The position numbers and the translations under genes are program-made. Below are positions 55,887 through 64,000 of a DNA stretch of 64,000 nt, piece after piece (the stretch's first letter is position 1; every line of letters starts with the position of its first letter). Below the pieces are notes generated by a model. The model did not search any database and was not told the DNA's origin. It was given only the letters and a program-made list of their open reading frames with translations. The stretch is taken from the NCBI RefSeq assembly GCF_002245655.1, contig NZ_NOIH01000014.1, forward strand, positions 90,678 to 154,677, given 5' to 3'. The stretch is from Thauera propionica (GTDB taxonomy: Bacteria > Pseudomonadota > Gammaproteobacteria > Burkholderiales > Rhodocyclaceae).

Positions 55887-56696
55887 ATGAGCACGACGCG
55901 CCTCCTCGTCATCGTCCTGATCCTCCTTAACGCGCTGGCATTCGCCGGCGTGAAGGGGTGGATCGTCGGCACACCGCCACGTACCGAGCCCGAACGGATC
56001 ACCAATCAGCTCAACCCGGAACGGATCCGCCTGAGCGGCGTCGCCGCGCGGGAAGGCGCGGCAAGCGAGCCGTCACTGCCCACGACACCCCTGGCACCCG
56101 CGCCATCGAGCCCCACGGTCGCCGTCGCGGAAACGCCCGCGGAGGCCGAAAGCATGGCACGTACTGGCCAAGCGGATGAGCCTGTGCCCCTGCCCGATGC
56201 GGACGTAGTCGCAACGGCCGGAGAAACCCTCCCCACCCCCCAGCCGCCTGCGCTGGTCTGCCAGGCCTGGGCCGGTCTCAGCGAGCAGGAAGCCGACGCG
56301 TTGACGCGTCGACTGCGCCAGGCCGGCGTCGAGGCCGAGCGGCGTCGCAGCGAGACACCCAGCGCATGGTGGGTACGGGTTCCGCCGCAAGGCAGCCGCG
56401 ACCAGGCCGAACGCCGCGTTCAGGAACTGCGTGAGCTCGGCGTCAAGGACATGTTCATCGTCCAGGAGGCGGGACAGAGCCAGTATGCGATCTCGCTGGG
56501 CTTGTTCAAGACCGAGGCGCGTGCCCAGCAACTGCTCGGCCAGTTGCGCGCCCGCGGCGTGCGCAACGCCGGCGTCGAAGCCCGCATGAGCACAACCTAC
56601 CTGATCCAGGCCCGGCTTGCGGACGAAGGCGTGCGTGCAATCGAAGCCGACGTGCGCGGCATCAGTGCTCGCCGCACTGCCTGCAACGGACGTTGA
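55887..56696 (+). CDS. SPOR-domain membrane protein
   Basis: A 269-residue protein with one N-terminal membrane segment (LLVIVLILLNALAFAG), a long Pro/Ala/Glu linker and a C-terminal SPOR-like repeat pair (CQAWAGLSEQEADALTRRL; YAISLGLFKTEARAQQLLGQL). SPOR domains bind denuded peptidoglycan at division sites. Placement before coaE-zapD-yacG is consistent with a cell-envelope or division role. Confidence 0.8.
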   Translation: MSTTRLLVIVLILLNALAFAGVKGWIVGTPPRTEPERITNQLNPERIRLSGVAAREGAASEPSLPTTPLAPAPSSPTVAVAETPAEAESMARTGQADEPVPLPDADVVATAGETLPTPQPPALVCQAWAGLSEQEADALTRRLRQAGVEAERRRSETPSAWWVRVPPQGSRDQAERRVQELRELGVKDMFIVQEAGQSQYAISLGLFKTEARAQQLLGQLRARGVRNAGVEARMSTTYLIQARLADEGVRAIEADVRGISARRTACNGR

Positions 56697-56699
56697 TTC

Positions 56700-57335
56700 A
56701 TGCACTTGGTCAAGTCTTCCGCTCGGCGTCCCTTCGTCGTCGGGCTGACCGGCGGCATCGGCAGCGGCAAGAGCGCCGTCGCGAACCACTTCGTCGCACA
56801 GGGCGCCAGCCTCGTCGATACGGACGCAATCGCCCATGCGCTGACAGCGGCAGGCGGAGCGGCCATTCCAGCGATTCGCGACCACTTCGGTATGTCCGTC
56901 CTGGCCGCCGACGGCAGCCTCGACCGTGCCGCCATGCGTTCGCTGGCCTTCAGCCATCCCGAGGCCCGCAAGCAGCTCGAAGCCATCCTGCATCCGCTGA
57001 TCCGGGATGAAAGCGCACGGCAGTGCCTCGCCGCGCAAGGGCCCTACGTGATTCTTGCCGTCCCGCTGCTGGTCGAATCGGGAACGTATCGCGAACGCTG
57101 CGACCGTGTCTGCGTCGTCGATTGCCCCGAGGCATTGCAGATCGAGCGCGTCAAGGCACGCAGCGGACTCGCCGAGGCCCAGATCCGCGCGATCATGGCG
57201 GCGCAGGCCAGCCGCGCGGCGCGACTGGCAGTCGCCGACGACGTCGTCGACAACGATGGCACGCTCGACCAGCTTCGGGTACAGGTCGAGCGGCTGCACC
57301 GCCGGTACATCGACCTGGCCGGGAAGCGCACATGA
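56700..57335 (+). CDS. coaE: Dephospho-CoA kinase
   Basis: CoaE phosphorylates dephospho-CoA, the last step of CoA synthesis. The 211-residue protein begins with the P-loop GLTGGIGSGKSAV, then DTDAIAH, HPLIRD and VPLLVESG. coaE-zapD-yacG in this order is the usual gammaproteobacterial and betaproteobacterial arrangement (often behind pilD). Confidence 0.95.
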   Translation: MHLVKSSARRPFVVGLTGGIGSGKSAVANHFVAQGASLVDTDAIAHALTAAGGAAIPAIRDHFGMSVLAADGSLDRAAMRSLAFSHPEARKQLEAILHPLIRDESARQCLAAQGPYVILAVPLLVESGTYRERCDRVCVVDCPEALQIERVKARSGLAEAQIRAIMAAQASRAARLAVADDVVDNDGTLDQLRVQVERLHRRYIDLAGKRT

Positions 57336-57417
57336 ACGGCCATTTGACAAGACCCTTCAGGCCGCTGTGCTATTATCTGGCATCTTACGGGAGCGCAATT
57401 CTTGCGGACAGTTTGCG

Positions 57418-58173
57418 GTGATTAGCTACGAATATCCTCTCAACGAGCGTATCCGCACGCTGCTGCGTCTCGAGGACCTGTTCGTCAAGCTCGCGCACTT
57501 TGCTGGCCGCGACGCGCCGCAGGATCACCACGTCGCCCTGCAGACCATCTTCGAAACGCTCGAGGTCGCGAGCCGTGCCGACCTCAAGGTGGATCTTGTG
57601 CAGGAACTCGAGCGTCAGCGCCAGATCCTGATGTCATTTCGCAACAACCCCGAGATTTCGGAAGAGGCGCTGGCCGGCGCGCTGTACGAGATCGAGCAGG
57701 CGTCGACCGGCCTGTTGGCGATGGCTGGCAAGATCGGCCAATACCTGCGCGAGAACGAGTGGCTGATGAGCATCCGCAGCCGCGCCGCAATCCCCGGCGG
57801 CGTGTGCCAGTTCGACCTGCCTGCATACCACTACTGGCTGAACCGCGACCCCGACGCGCGCCGTCGCGACCTCGATAGCTGGATGGCGCCGATGACGCCG
57901 ATCCGCGAGGGGCTGGAGATCGTGCTGCGCCTGTTGCGCGCCAGCGGCCGCCCTGAACTGCAGGTGGCCCGCGGCGGCGCCTACCAGCTGACAATGGCGG
58001 GGCGCTCGGCCCAGATGCTGCGGGTGCGCGTGCCGCGCGCCGACGCGGTGGTGCCGGAAATCAGCGCCAACAAATACGCCCTGAACATCCGCTTCATGCT
58101 GCCCGAGACTGTCGCCCGTCCCCGCCTCGCCGAACGCGACGTGCAGTTCGAGCTCACCTTCTGCAGCCTCTGA
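57418..58173 (+). CDS. zapD: Cell division protein ZapD
   Basis: ZapD cross-links FtsZ protofilaments in the Z ring. The 251-residue protein, from the GTG at 57418 ([21 protein letters not shown]), has the conserved N-terminal helical bundle and the C-terminal beta domain ([29 protein letters not shown]). It is intact and of normal length. Longer in-frame starts lie within coaE. Confidence 0.95.
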   Translation: MISYEYPLNERIRTLLRLEDLFVKLAHFAGRDAPQDHHVALQTIFETLEVASRADLKVDLVQELERQRQILMSFRNNPEISEEALAGALYEIEQASTGLLAMAGKIGQYLRENEWLMSIRSRAAIPGGVCQFDLPAYHYWLNRDPDARRRDLDSWMAPMTPIREGLEIVLRLLRASGRPELQVARGGAYQLTMAGRSAQMLRVRVPRADAVVPEISANKYALNIRFMLPETVARPRLAERDVQFELTFCSL

Positions 58174-58178
58174 CGCGC

Positions 58179-58388
58179 ATGAGCGAAACACCTCGCACCG
58201 TTCGCTGCCCGACCTGCGGCAAGTCCGTTCCCTGGGTGGCGGAGAGTCACTACCGTCCCTTCTGTTCCGCCCGCTGCCGTCAGATCGACCTCGGCGCCTG
58301 GGCCTCGGAAACCTATCGCGTGCCGTCGTCGCCACCTGACGCAAGCGAGAGTGACGGATTCGCTCCGCCGGGCCAGCCCCGGGACTAG
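58179..58388 (+). CDS. yacG: DNA gyrase inhibitor YacG
   Basis: YacG is a small zinc protein that binds GyrB. The 69-residue protein has the four zinc ligands in CPTCGKSV and [14 protein letters not shown]. It follows zapD by 5 bp and converges with the Nudix/ThiE gene 4 bp away. Confidence 0.92.
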   Translation: MSETPRTVRCPTCGKSVPWVAESHYRPFCSARCRQIDLGAWASETYRVPSSPPDASESDGFAPPGQPRD

Positions 58389-58392
58389 ACGC

Positions 58393-59331
58393 CTACCCCC
58401 AGATACCGCGGATGCCGGCGATGCCATGCGCACGGGCATCGCGCGCCGTTTCCATGACTGCCGGAGAAAGTCCGCCGAGCGCAAGCACCGGCATGGGCAG
58501 CCCTTCGGTCAACGCGCTGAAGCCGCTCCAGCCCAGGCTCGCGGCGCCGGGGTGGGAGTCCGTGGCAAGCACCGGGCCGAGGAGCGCGTAATCGAGCGTC
58601 AGCGCCGCTGCATGCTCGAGTTCGGCGCGGTCGTGACACGAGGCTCCCACCCACTGGAACGCAGGTCGTTCTGAGAGCGCCATCAGGCGGCGCGCGGGCA
58701 GATGCACGCCATCCGCGCCGATCGCTTGCGCCAGTTCGATGTCGCCATTGACCACGACAAGTCCGCCACGCGCGCGGGTGCGAGCAAGCACCTCGCGCGC
58801 GAACCGGTCGCGCGCACCCGCGTCGAGGGCCTGCTCGCGCACCTGCACCAGCCGCAATCCCGCATCCAGCGCCCGATCGAGGGCCTCGAGTTGGGCGTCG
58901 ACGCCGAGCCGGGCCGCGTCGGTGATGCCCATCACGCGGGGCAGGCGAAGCGCCTTCAGGATCGGTCCGTTCGCGGGCAACATCGGCTCCCGCGTCGCCG
59001 AGCTGGGTTCGACCCAATCGAGCGCGCTGTGGACCTTGTCGTCCAGCGCGCCCTCCCACGCACAGACCTCGAAGAAATGCAGGCGGACATGGGCATGCTC
59101 GTAGAGGTGTTCGCGACGCAGCCACGGCCGCAGATGGGTGACGCGAATACCCAGTTCCTCATCCAGTTCGCGGCAGAGGGCCTGCGCCGGCTTCTCGCCC
59201 GGCTCGACCTTGCCCCCCGGGAACTCCCAGTAGCCGGCATAGACGGTATCGGGCCCGCGCTGCCCGAGCAGATAGCTGCCATCCGGGCGCAGCAGCACCC
59301 CGGCGGCGACATCGACGAGTTTCCGCGTCAT
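58393..59331 (-). CDS. Nudix (MutT-like) hydrolase fused to a thiamine-phosphate-synthase-like domain
   Basis: From the ATG at 59331 the 312-residue protein has an N-terminal Nudix domain with the box GGKVEPGEKPAQALCRELDEELG, as in 8-oxo-dGTP pyrophosphatase MutT. The C-terminal half is ThiE/TenI-like (RLVQVREQALDAGARDRF; GADGVHLPARRL; LGPVLATDSHPGA). This fusion is known in proteobacteria; the ThiE-like half often lacks proven synthase activity. The longer frame begins in the DUF815 gene and is rejected. Confidence 0.9.
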   Translation of the reverse strand: MTRKLVDVAAGVLLRPDGSYLLGQRGPDTVYAGYWEFPGGKVEPGEKPAQALCRELDEELGIRVTHLRPWLRREHLYEHAHVRLHFFEVCAWEGALDDKVHSALDWVEPSSATREPMLPANGPILKALRLPRVMGITDAARLGVDAQLEALDRALDAGLRLVQVREQALDAGARDRFAREVLARTRARGGLVVVNGDIELAQAIGADGVHLPARRLMALSERPAFQWVGASCHDRAELEHAAALTLDYALLGPVLATDSHPGAASLGWSGFSALTEGLPMPVLALGGLSPAVMETARDARAHGIAGIRGIWG

Positions 59332-59339
59332 CGCCCGCC

Positions 59340-60203
59340 TCACCCTTCGAGCTGGCCGGCGTAGTCGCGGGCGAACTGCCAAGCTACCCGTCCCGAGCGC
59401 GAGCCGCGCATCAGCGCCCATTGCAGCGCGTCCTGTCGCGCAGCGGCGATCCGCCGCTTGGGCACACCGAACTGCATGAGCCAGTGCGCAACGATGTCGA
59501 GATACTCGTCCTGGCTGAACGGGTAGAACGAAATCCACAGCCCGAAGCGCTCGGACAGGGAGATCTTCTCCTCCGTCGCCTCGCCCGGATGGATCTCACC
59601 ATCGACATGCCGCGCCTGAAGGTTCTCGTCGTGGTACTCGGGCATCAGGTGACGACGGTTCGAGGTCGCATAGACGAGCACGTTCTCCGACACGGCAGAC
59701 ACCGAGCCGTCGAGCACGCTCTTCAGCGCCTTGTAGGCGTCCTCGCCTTCCTCGAAGGACAAGTCGTCGCAGAACAGGATGAAACGCTCGGGCCGCTGCT
59801 CGACAAGCTCGACGATCTCGGGCAGGTCGACCAGGTCGGTCTTGTCGACCTCGATGACGCGCAGACCCTGCCCTGCAAATTCGTTGAGCAAGGCCTTGAT
59901 CAGCGACGACTTGCCCGTGCCGCGTGCACCGGTCAGCAACACGTTGTTGGCGCGGTGCCCGGCGAGGAACTGGCGGGTGTTGCGTTCGATGCGGGTCTTC
60001 TGTTGATCGACGTCCTGCAGGTCGGCAAGACGGATGCGGTGCGGCACGCGCACCGGCTTCAACTCGGCACGCCCGTGGCGACGCTGCCAGCGGAAGGCGG
60101 TCGCAGCCTCCCAGTCGGGCTCGGGCGCAGGCCCAGGCAATACGGCCTCGAGACGCTCGAGCACGCGCTCCGCGCGGCTCAGCAGATCGGATAGCTCAGT
60201 CAT
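59340..60203 (-). CDS. DUF815-family AAA ATPase
   Basis: The 287-residue protein from the ATG at 60203 (MTELSDLLSRAER) has Walker A GARGTGKSSLIKAL and Walker B FILFCDDLSFEEG, with NRRHLMPEY and SERFGLWISFYPF typical of DUF815. The function is unknown. Its start overlaps a tiny membrane-protein gene by 8 bp and its stop is 8 bp from the Nudix gene, so all three are probably one operon. Confidence 0.92.
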   Translation of the reverse strand: MTELSDLLSRAERVLERLEAVLPGPAPEPDWEAATAFRWQRRHGRAELKPVRVPHRIRLADLQDVDQQKTRIERNTRQFLAGHRANNVLLTGARGTGKSSLIKALLNEFAGQGLRVIEVDKTDLVDLPEIVELVEQRPERFILFCDDLSFEEGEDAYKALKSVLDGSVSAVSENVLVYATSNRRHLMPEYHDENLQARHVDGEIHPGEATEEKISLSERFGLWISFYPFSQDEYLDIVAHWLMQFGVPKRRIAAARQDALQWALMRGSRSGRVAWQFARDYAGQLEG

Positions 60204-60324
60204 GTTTCTCATCCTGCGGGTTCGTGTCGGCTTCGGGCGCCTTCTCCCGCCGCGGCCAGGTTGCCCAGACGATGATGAGCAACAGCAGCAGCGCGAGTCC
60301 GGCCTCGAGAAAGATCACCCACAT
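60196..60324 (-). CDS. Tiny single-span membrane protein upstream of the DUF815 gene
   Basis: A 42-residue reading frame (MWVIFLEAGLALLLLLIIVW, then TWPRREKAPEA and a polar tail) encodes one clear membrane helix followed by a positive stop-transfer patch. It ends 8 bp inside the DUF815 gene and is not overlapped by another gene. Size and context are consistent with a real leader or partner protein. Conservation cannot be checked here. Confidence 0.55.
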   Translation of the reverse strand: MWVIFLEAGLALLLLLIIVWATWPRREKAPEADTNPQDEKHD

Positions 60325-60405
60325 AGCAAGCCTCCGGCGCAAAGCCCGCCCTGCCGTCGGTATACTCTGCCGGGCGAAAGTCCCCGAGTTTAACCGATCC
60401 CCTCC

Positions 60406-61683
60406 ATGACGCTTGCCCCCACCCGTCTCATCCTTCCCGCGCTGCTCGCCCTGCTCTCGGCCTGCGCGACACCCTCACGCGCACCCGACGTCGAGGCTGG
60501 CAGCCAGTGCCCGCAGCACCAGCCCTGCCCAGCCTGCCCACGTTGCCCGGCGTCAACGGCAGGCACCACGGCAGTGACACCCGCAACGCCCAGCGCACCA
60601 CGACCGCTCGAGACCGCCGCAGAGCCGCCCCCGCCCGTGGCCGCCGCCTGGTCGGAGATCAAGGGCTGGTCGGAGGACGATCCGTCGGCGGCATGGTCCG
60701 CGCTGCTCGCCTCCTGCTCGAAACTTTCCCGACAAGCGCAGTGGAAAAGCGCCTGCGATGCCGCGAATGCGCTGGGCACCCAACCCGGGAACACCCGCGC
60801 CCGTCATTATTTCGAGCAGCACTTTTCACCCTGGCTGCTTCGCAATTCGGAGACGTCGACCGAAGGCCTGGTGACAGGCTATTACGAACCCTTGATCCGC
60901 GGCAGCCGCAACCGCAATCAGCGCTACGCCTGGCCCATTCATGGGGCGCCCGCCGACATGCTCACGATCGAGCTCGGCGACGTTTATCCGGAACTCAAGC
61001 ACCTGCGCCTGCGCGGCCGCATCGTCGGCAACAAGGTCCTGCCCTACTGGACCCGCGAACAACTGGCCGAACGCGGCGAACAGGTGCCCGCGCCCGTGCT
61101 GCTGTGGGCAGATGATCCGATCGACCTGTTCTTCCTGCAGGTGCAGGGCTCGGGACGCGTGCAGTTGCCCGACGGCCAAACCGTGCGCATGGGCTACGCT
61201 GACCAGAACGGCCATCCCTACCAATCGATCGGGCGCTGGCTGGTCGCACAGGGCGAACTGACGCTGGATCAGGCCTCGATGGACGGCATCAAACGCTGGG
61301 CGAGCGCCAATCCTCAGCGTCTACGCGAACTGCTTAACACCAATCCCAGCTACGTATTCTTCCGCGAACTACCGGCATCCAGCGGCGGCCCCATCGGCGC
61401 GCTCGGCGTCCCGCTCACCGAAGGCAGGAGCATCGCCGTCGACCCGCGTTACGTTCCCCTTGGCGCCCCGGTTTTCCTTGCCACCACCTATCCGCTCAGC
61501 AACCGTCCGCTCAATCAGCTGATGCTGGCTCAGGATACCGGCAGCGCAATCAAGGGCGCCGTGCGTGCGGACTTCTTCTGGGGCTTCGGCGAGCAGGCTG
61601 GGCGGGAAGCCGGACGGATGCGCCAACAAGGCCATATGTGGGTCTTGCTGCCTAAGGGAATGCGGCCGACGGGCGCCCGCTGA
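60406..61683 (+). CDS. mltA: Membrane-bound lytic murein transglycosylase A
   Basis: MltA cleaves peptidoglycan glycan strands with 1,6-anhydro product. The 425-residue protein has a lipoprotein signal (LPALLALLSAC), then GLVTGYYEP, QVQGSGRV and the catalytic-domain end AQDTGSAIKGAVRADFFWG with the conserved Asp. The length is somewhat above E. coli MltA because of a Pro/Ala-rich linker behind the Cys. It is divergent from the DUF815 operon. Confidence 0.95.
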   Translation: MTLAPTRLILPALLALLSACATPSRAPDVEAGSQCPQHQPCPACPRCPASTAGTTAVTPATPSAPRPLETAAEPPPPVAAAWSEIKGWSEDDPSAAWSALLASCSKLSRQAQWKSACDAANALGTQPGNTRARHYFEQHFSPWLLRNSETSTEGLVTGYYEPLIRGSRNRNQRYAWPIHGAPADMLTIELGDVYPELKHLRLRGRIVGNKVLPYWTREQLAERGEQVPAPVLLWADDPIDLFFLQVQGSGRVQLPDGQTVRMGYADQNGHPYQSIGRWLVAQGELTLDQASMDGIKRWASANPQRLRELLNTNPSYVFFRELPASSGGPIGALGVPLTEGRSIAVDPRYVPLGAPVFLATTYPLSNRPLNQLMLAQDTGSAIKGAVRADFFWGFGEQAGREAGRMRQQGHMWVLLPKGMRPTGAR

Positions 61684-61705
61684 ACAGGACTGCCAGTTCT
61701 GAAAC

Positions 61706-61740
61706 AGTGAAGCGGCGCCGTTTCTGGGCGCTGCTTCACT
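61706..61740. terminator. Bidirectional terminator between mltA and dsbC
   Basis: AGTGAAGCGGCGCC and GGCGCTGCTTCACT form a 14-bp stem with one mismatch between two convergent genes. No long T-tract is present on either side, so efficiency is uncertain. Confidence 0.65.
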
Positions 61741-61750
61741 CTGGTCTGGC

Positions 61751-62482
61751 TTATTTTGCCTTCACGTCCGCGAGTGCTTTCTCGAGTTCCGCGGCCGGCA
61801 CGTAGCCTCCAATCCGCCGACCGTCGGCAAGGAACAGCGTCGGCGTGCCGGTGATGCGCAGCTTCTGTCCCAACTCCACGTTCTTTGCCACCGTATTCAC
61901 GTCACAATCGGCGTCCGCCGGCACCTTGCCATCAAGGATCCAGCTGTTCCAGGCCTTGGCACGATCCTTCGCGCACCAGATGTTATTCGACTTGCTGGTC
62001 GAATCGGGGCTGAGAATCGGGTACAGGAAAGTGTAGATCGTCACATCATCCATGCCGGCAAGCTCCTTGGCCAGACGCTTGCAATAGCCGCAATTCGGAT
62101 CTTCGAAGCTTGCGATCACCCGCGTTCCCTTCCCCTTGACCTGCTTGATCGCCTGGTCAAGCGGGAGGGTGGAAAAATCGATCGCGGCCAGCTCATTGAG
62201 CCTCGCCTGCGTGACGTCGCGGCGCGTCTTCATGTCGATGACGCTACCATCGACGATGAAGCTACCCTTTTCGTCCGAGTAGACGAGCTGGCCGTTCTTC
62301 AGCAGCACCTCGTACAGGCCGCCGTAAGGCGTCTTGGTCACCGATTCGACCGCCGGCGCGCCGATGAAGGCCTCCATGTTCTTACGGACGGTCTCCTCGG
62401 AGGCGTTGGCGGACAGGCTCGCAGCGAAGCCCGTCACCGTTGCGACGGCAAGAACTGCGGTACGTTTGGCAAAGAAACTCAT
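61751..62482 (-). CDS. dsbC: Thiol:disulphide isomerase DsbC
   Basis: DsbC reshuffles wrong disulphides in the periplasm and is kept reduced by DsbD. The 243-residue protein from the ATG at 62482, five bases after GGAGAG, has a signal peptide (AVLAVATVTGFAASLSANA), an N-terminal dimerisation domain and a thioredoxin domain with the active site NCGYCKRL and a cis-Pro in GTPTLF. Confidence 0.95.
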   Translation of the reverse strand: MSFFAKRTAVLAVATVTGFAASLSANASEETVRKNMEAFIGAPAVESVTKTPYGGLYEVLLKNGQLVYSDEKGSFIVDGSVIDMKTRRDVTQARLNELAAIDFSTLPLDQAIKQVKGKGTRVIASFEDPNCGYCKRLAKELAGMDDVTIYTFLYPILSPDSTSKSNNIWCAKDRAKAWNSWILDGKVPADADCDVNTVAKNVELGQKLRITGTPTLFLADGRRIGGYVPAAELEKALADVKAK

Positions 62483-62500
62483 CAAGCTCTCCGAAAGGAA

Positions 62501-63664
62501 TCAAAATCGGCCATTGACCGCATAGCGGATAAGGGCATTGTTTAGGACCGGCAAGCGCCCCGTGAGGTTCATGCCGGCGTTCCGCAACGCCGCGGCAAGC
62601 GGATTGCGAGCCCCGAACAGGCGGTTCAAACCATGCGTCAAGTACTGCAGCATGAAAGGCTCTTCGGCGCGCGCGCGCGCGTAGCGTCGCAGTACCGCCA
62701 GCTCGCCCGCATCCTGCCAGTTCTCGAGGCCGCAAAGAACCTCCGCCAGCACCTTCGCATCCTGGAACCCCAGGTTGATGCCATGCCCCGAAAGCGGATG
62801 GATTGCGTGCGCCGCGTCACCAATCAACGCCACACGTTCCTTCACGACCGTGTCCACCCGCATCAACCGTAGCGAGAACGCCGCACGCGGAGTCAGCAAG
62901 CCAAGCGTACCGAGTACGCCACAGCCAGCCTTCTCCACCCGCGCGACGAACGCAGCCTCATCCAGCCCCATTAAGGCATCAGCCACCTCGTCGGGAGCGG
63001 ACCACACCATGGACATCCGATCCCCAGGCAGCGGCAGCCACGCCAGGATACCGTCGTCCCGGAACCACTGATGCGCAACGCCCCGATGAGGCTGCGAACA
63101 CGCGAAGTTCGCGACGACCGCCCGCTCACCATAAGGTGAGACATGCGAGTCAATCGCAGCCTGCGCACGTACCCATGAGTCCCGCCCGTCGGCACCAACG
63201 ACCAACTGCGCGGAGATGGTTCGGCCATCTTCCACCCTCAATTCGACGCCTGTCGGTCGGATCTCGAGCGCCCGCGGCCGAGCAGGGCAGAACAGGGTCA
63301 CATTGTGCTGTCGCTTGAGGCCTTCCCATAACTCGAGATGAACGCGGCTCGATTCACCGATCCAAGCGAGTTCGGGCAGCCCAGACTCGTATGCCGAGAA
63401 GCGGATCACCCCACCGTCATCGCCGAATACACGCATTTCGGAGACAGGCTGCAGACGCGTCGGATCGATATGGCGCCAGGCCCCCAGATCGTCCAGGAAT
63501 CGCGCACTTGCTGGGCTATACGCATAGACCCTTTGGTCCCAGGATTCCGACTGCATCGGGGGACTCGCCTCGACGACGGCAATCCTGAGGCGCGAGCGCC
63601 GCAAGGCCACAGCCAAGGCAGCACCGGCCAGACCACCGCCCACAATCACGAGATCGAAATCCAT
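62501..63664 (-). CDS. UbiH/VisC-family FAD monooxygenase (ubiquinone synthesis)
   Basis: The 387-residue protein is a class A FAD hydroxylase: GGGLAGAALAVALRRS (Rossmann FAD site), VGADGRDSWVRA and GDAAHAIHPLSGHGINLGFQDA. The family includes UbiH, UbiF, UbiI, UbiL and UbiM, which hydroxylate the ubiquinone ring. Which position it acts on cannot be told from the motifs. It sits 18 bp upstream of dsbC on the same strand. Confidence 0.9.
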   Translation of the reverse strand: MDFDLVIVGGGLAGAALAVALRRSRLRIAVVEASPPMQSESWDQRVYAYSPASARFLDDLGAWRHIDPTRLQPVSEMRVFGDDGGVIRFSAYESGLPELAWIGESSRVHLELWEGLKRQHNVTLFCPARPRALEIRPTGVELRVEDGRTISAQLVVGADGRDSWVRAQAAIDSHVSPYGERAVVANFACSQPHRGVAHQWFRDDGILAWLPLPGDRMSMVWSAPDEVADALMGLDEAAFVARVEKAGCGVLGTLGLLTPRAAFSLRLMRVDTVVKERVALIGDAAHAIHPLSGHGINLGFQDAKVLAEVLCGLENWQDAGELAVLRRYARARAEEPFMLQYLTHGLNRLFGARNPLAAALRNAGMNLTGRLPVLNNALIRYAVNGRF

Positions 63665-63770
63665 TCAGCACACCATGCACTGTTACCCACAGCCTACGAT
63701 TTTGCCGCGGCATCTCCCGCGCGTCATTGTGATTTTTGTATTTGTTTTGTTGTAGAGGCCGTAGACGTGC

Positions 63771-63806
63771 AAACGCCCAGCGATCGTATTTGGATGCTGG
63801 GCGTTT
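63771..63806. terminator. Terminator of the rRNA operon
   Basis: AAACGCCCAGC (63771-63781) and GCTGGGCGTTT (63796-63806) form a perfect 11-bp stem just beyond the 5S gene. T residues follow on either strand, so it can also stop plus-strand readthrough. Confidence 0.85.
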
Positions 63807-63818
63807 TTTGTGGGTTAG

Positions 63819-63931
63819 TCTGACGATGACCTACTTTCACGAGGGCGGACCTCACTATCATCGGCGCGTTTGTGTTTCACGGTCCTGTTCGGGATGGGAA
63901 GGGGTGGTACCACAAAGCTATGGTCGTCAGA
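63819..63931 (-). rRNA. rrf: 5S ribosomal RNA
   Basis: The reverse complement reads as a betaproteobacterial 5S rRNA: it opens with GTCTGACGACCATAGC, contains CCATCCCGAACAGGACCGTG and closes with AAAGTAGGTCATCGTCAG, whose ends pair with the start. The length is about 112 bases. 63932-64000 is the 23S-5S spacer; the 23S gene would lie beyond the window. Confidence 0.95.
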
Positions 63932-64000
63932 CTTTGACTTGTTGCCTGGGTGTTGGTGCCAGGCCAAAGCGGGAAGAAGAGTTGTGTGATTGGGTGTCGT

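Overview
The window looks like a GC-rich denitrifying betaproteobacterium of the Rhodocyclales (Thauera/Azoarcus/Aromatoleum-like). This rests on a clade I nosZRDFYL cluster with RegA/RegB, a PEP-CTERM protein, GlnA/NtrB/NtrC, ZapD/YacG and a class I BirA next to CoaX. The assignment is inferred from gene content and codon bias; no database search was run.

Left core (1-2811): the 3' part of pth, an Ap4A phosphorylase-like gene, and ychF followed by a terminator. Accessory element (about 2812-26597, 23.8 kb): bounded by a 10-bp direct repeat, next to a P4-type tyrosine integrase at the left end and an AlpA-like regulator plus plasmid-type RepA at the right. A run of minus-strand genes encodes stacked phage defence: HTH protein, AlbA_2/ATPase protein, a type IC restriction-modification system (HsdM, HsdS, HsdR, EcoR124/EcoprrI-like) with a PrrC-type anticodon nuclease between hsdS and hsdR, then QatABCD. 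hsdS carries three perfect 12-bp tandem repeats in the central spacer. Beyond a 22-bp iteron array lies a cassette I cannot match to a named system (19394-24684): an HTH regulator divergent from a Zn-motif AAA ATPase, then a tight minus-strand group (membrane protein, lipoprotein, small secreted-like protein, circularly permuted YpsA/SLOG protein, small acidic protein), and a second HTH regulator. A DnaA box, AT-rich palindrome and four iterons lie beside repA and look like an iteron origin.

Middle core (26598-41521): a PEP-CTERM protein behind a canonical sigma-54 promoter, a DMT transporter, the RegB/RegA redox two-component system, and the nitrous oxide reductase cluster: nosZ, nosR, a small membrane protein, nosD, nosF, nosY, nosL, two small unknown genes and a second NosL-like gene. 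FNR/DNR-type boxes of one shared form precede nosZ, nosR and nosD. A cytochrome c5-like lipoprotein lies convergently.

Right core (41767-64000): gluQ, a CoA-binding protein, clsB with an endonuclease-family partner, nadA, a rhodanese, a CDF transporter, then nitrogen control: glnA with two NtrC sites and a sigma-54 promoter, ntrB and ntrC. After that come birA-coaX, trpB2, a SPOR protein, coaE-zapD-yacG, a Nudix/ThiE-like fusion, a DUF815 ATPase with a tiny membrane protein upstream, mltA, dsbC, a UbiH-type hydroxylase, and the 5S rRNA end of a minus-strand rRNA operon. No tRNA gene or CRISPR array was seen.
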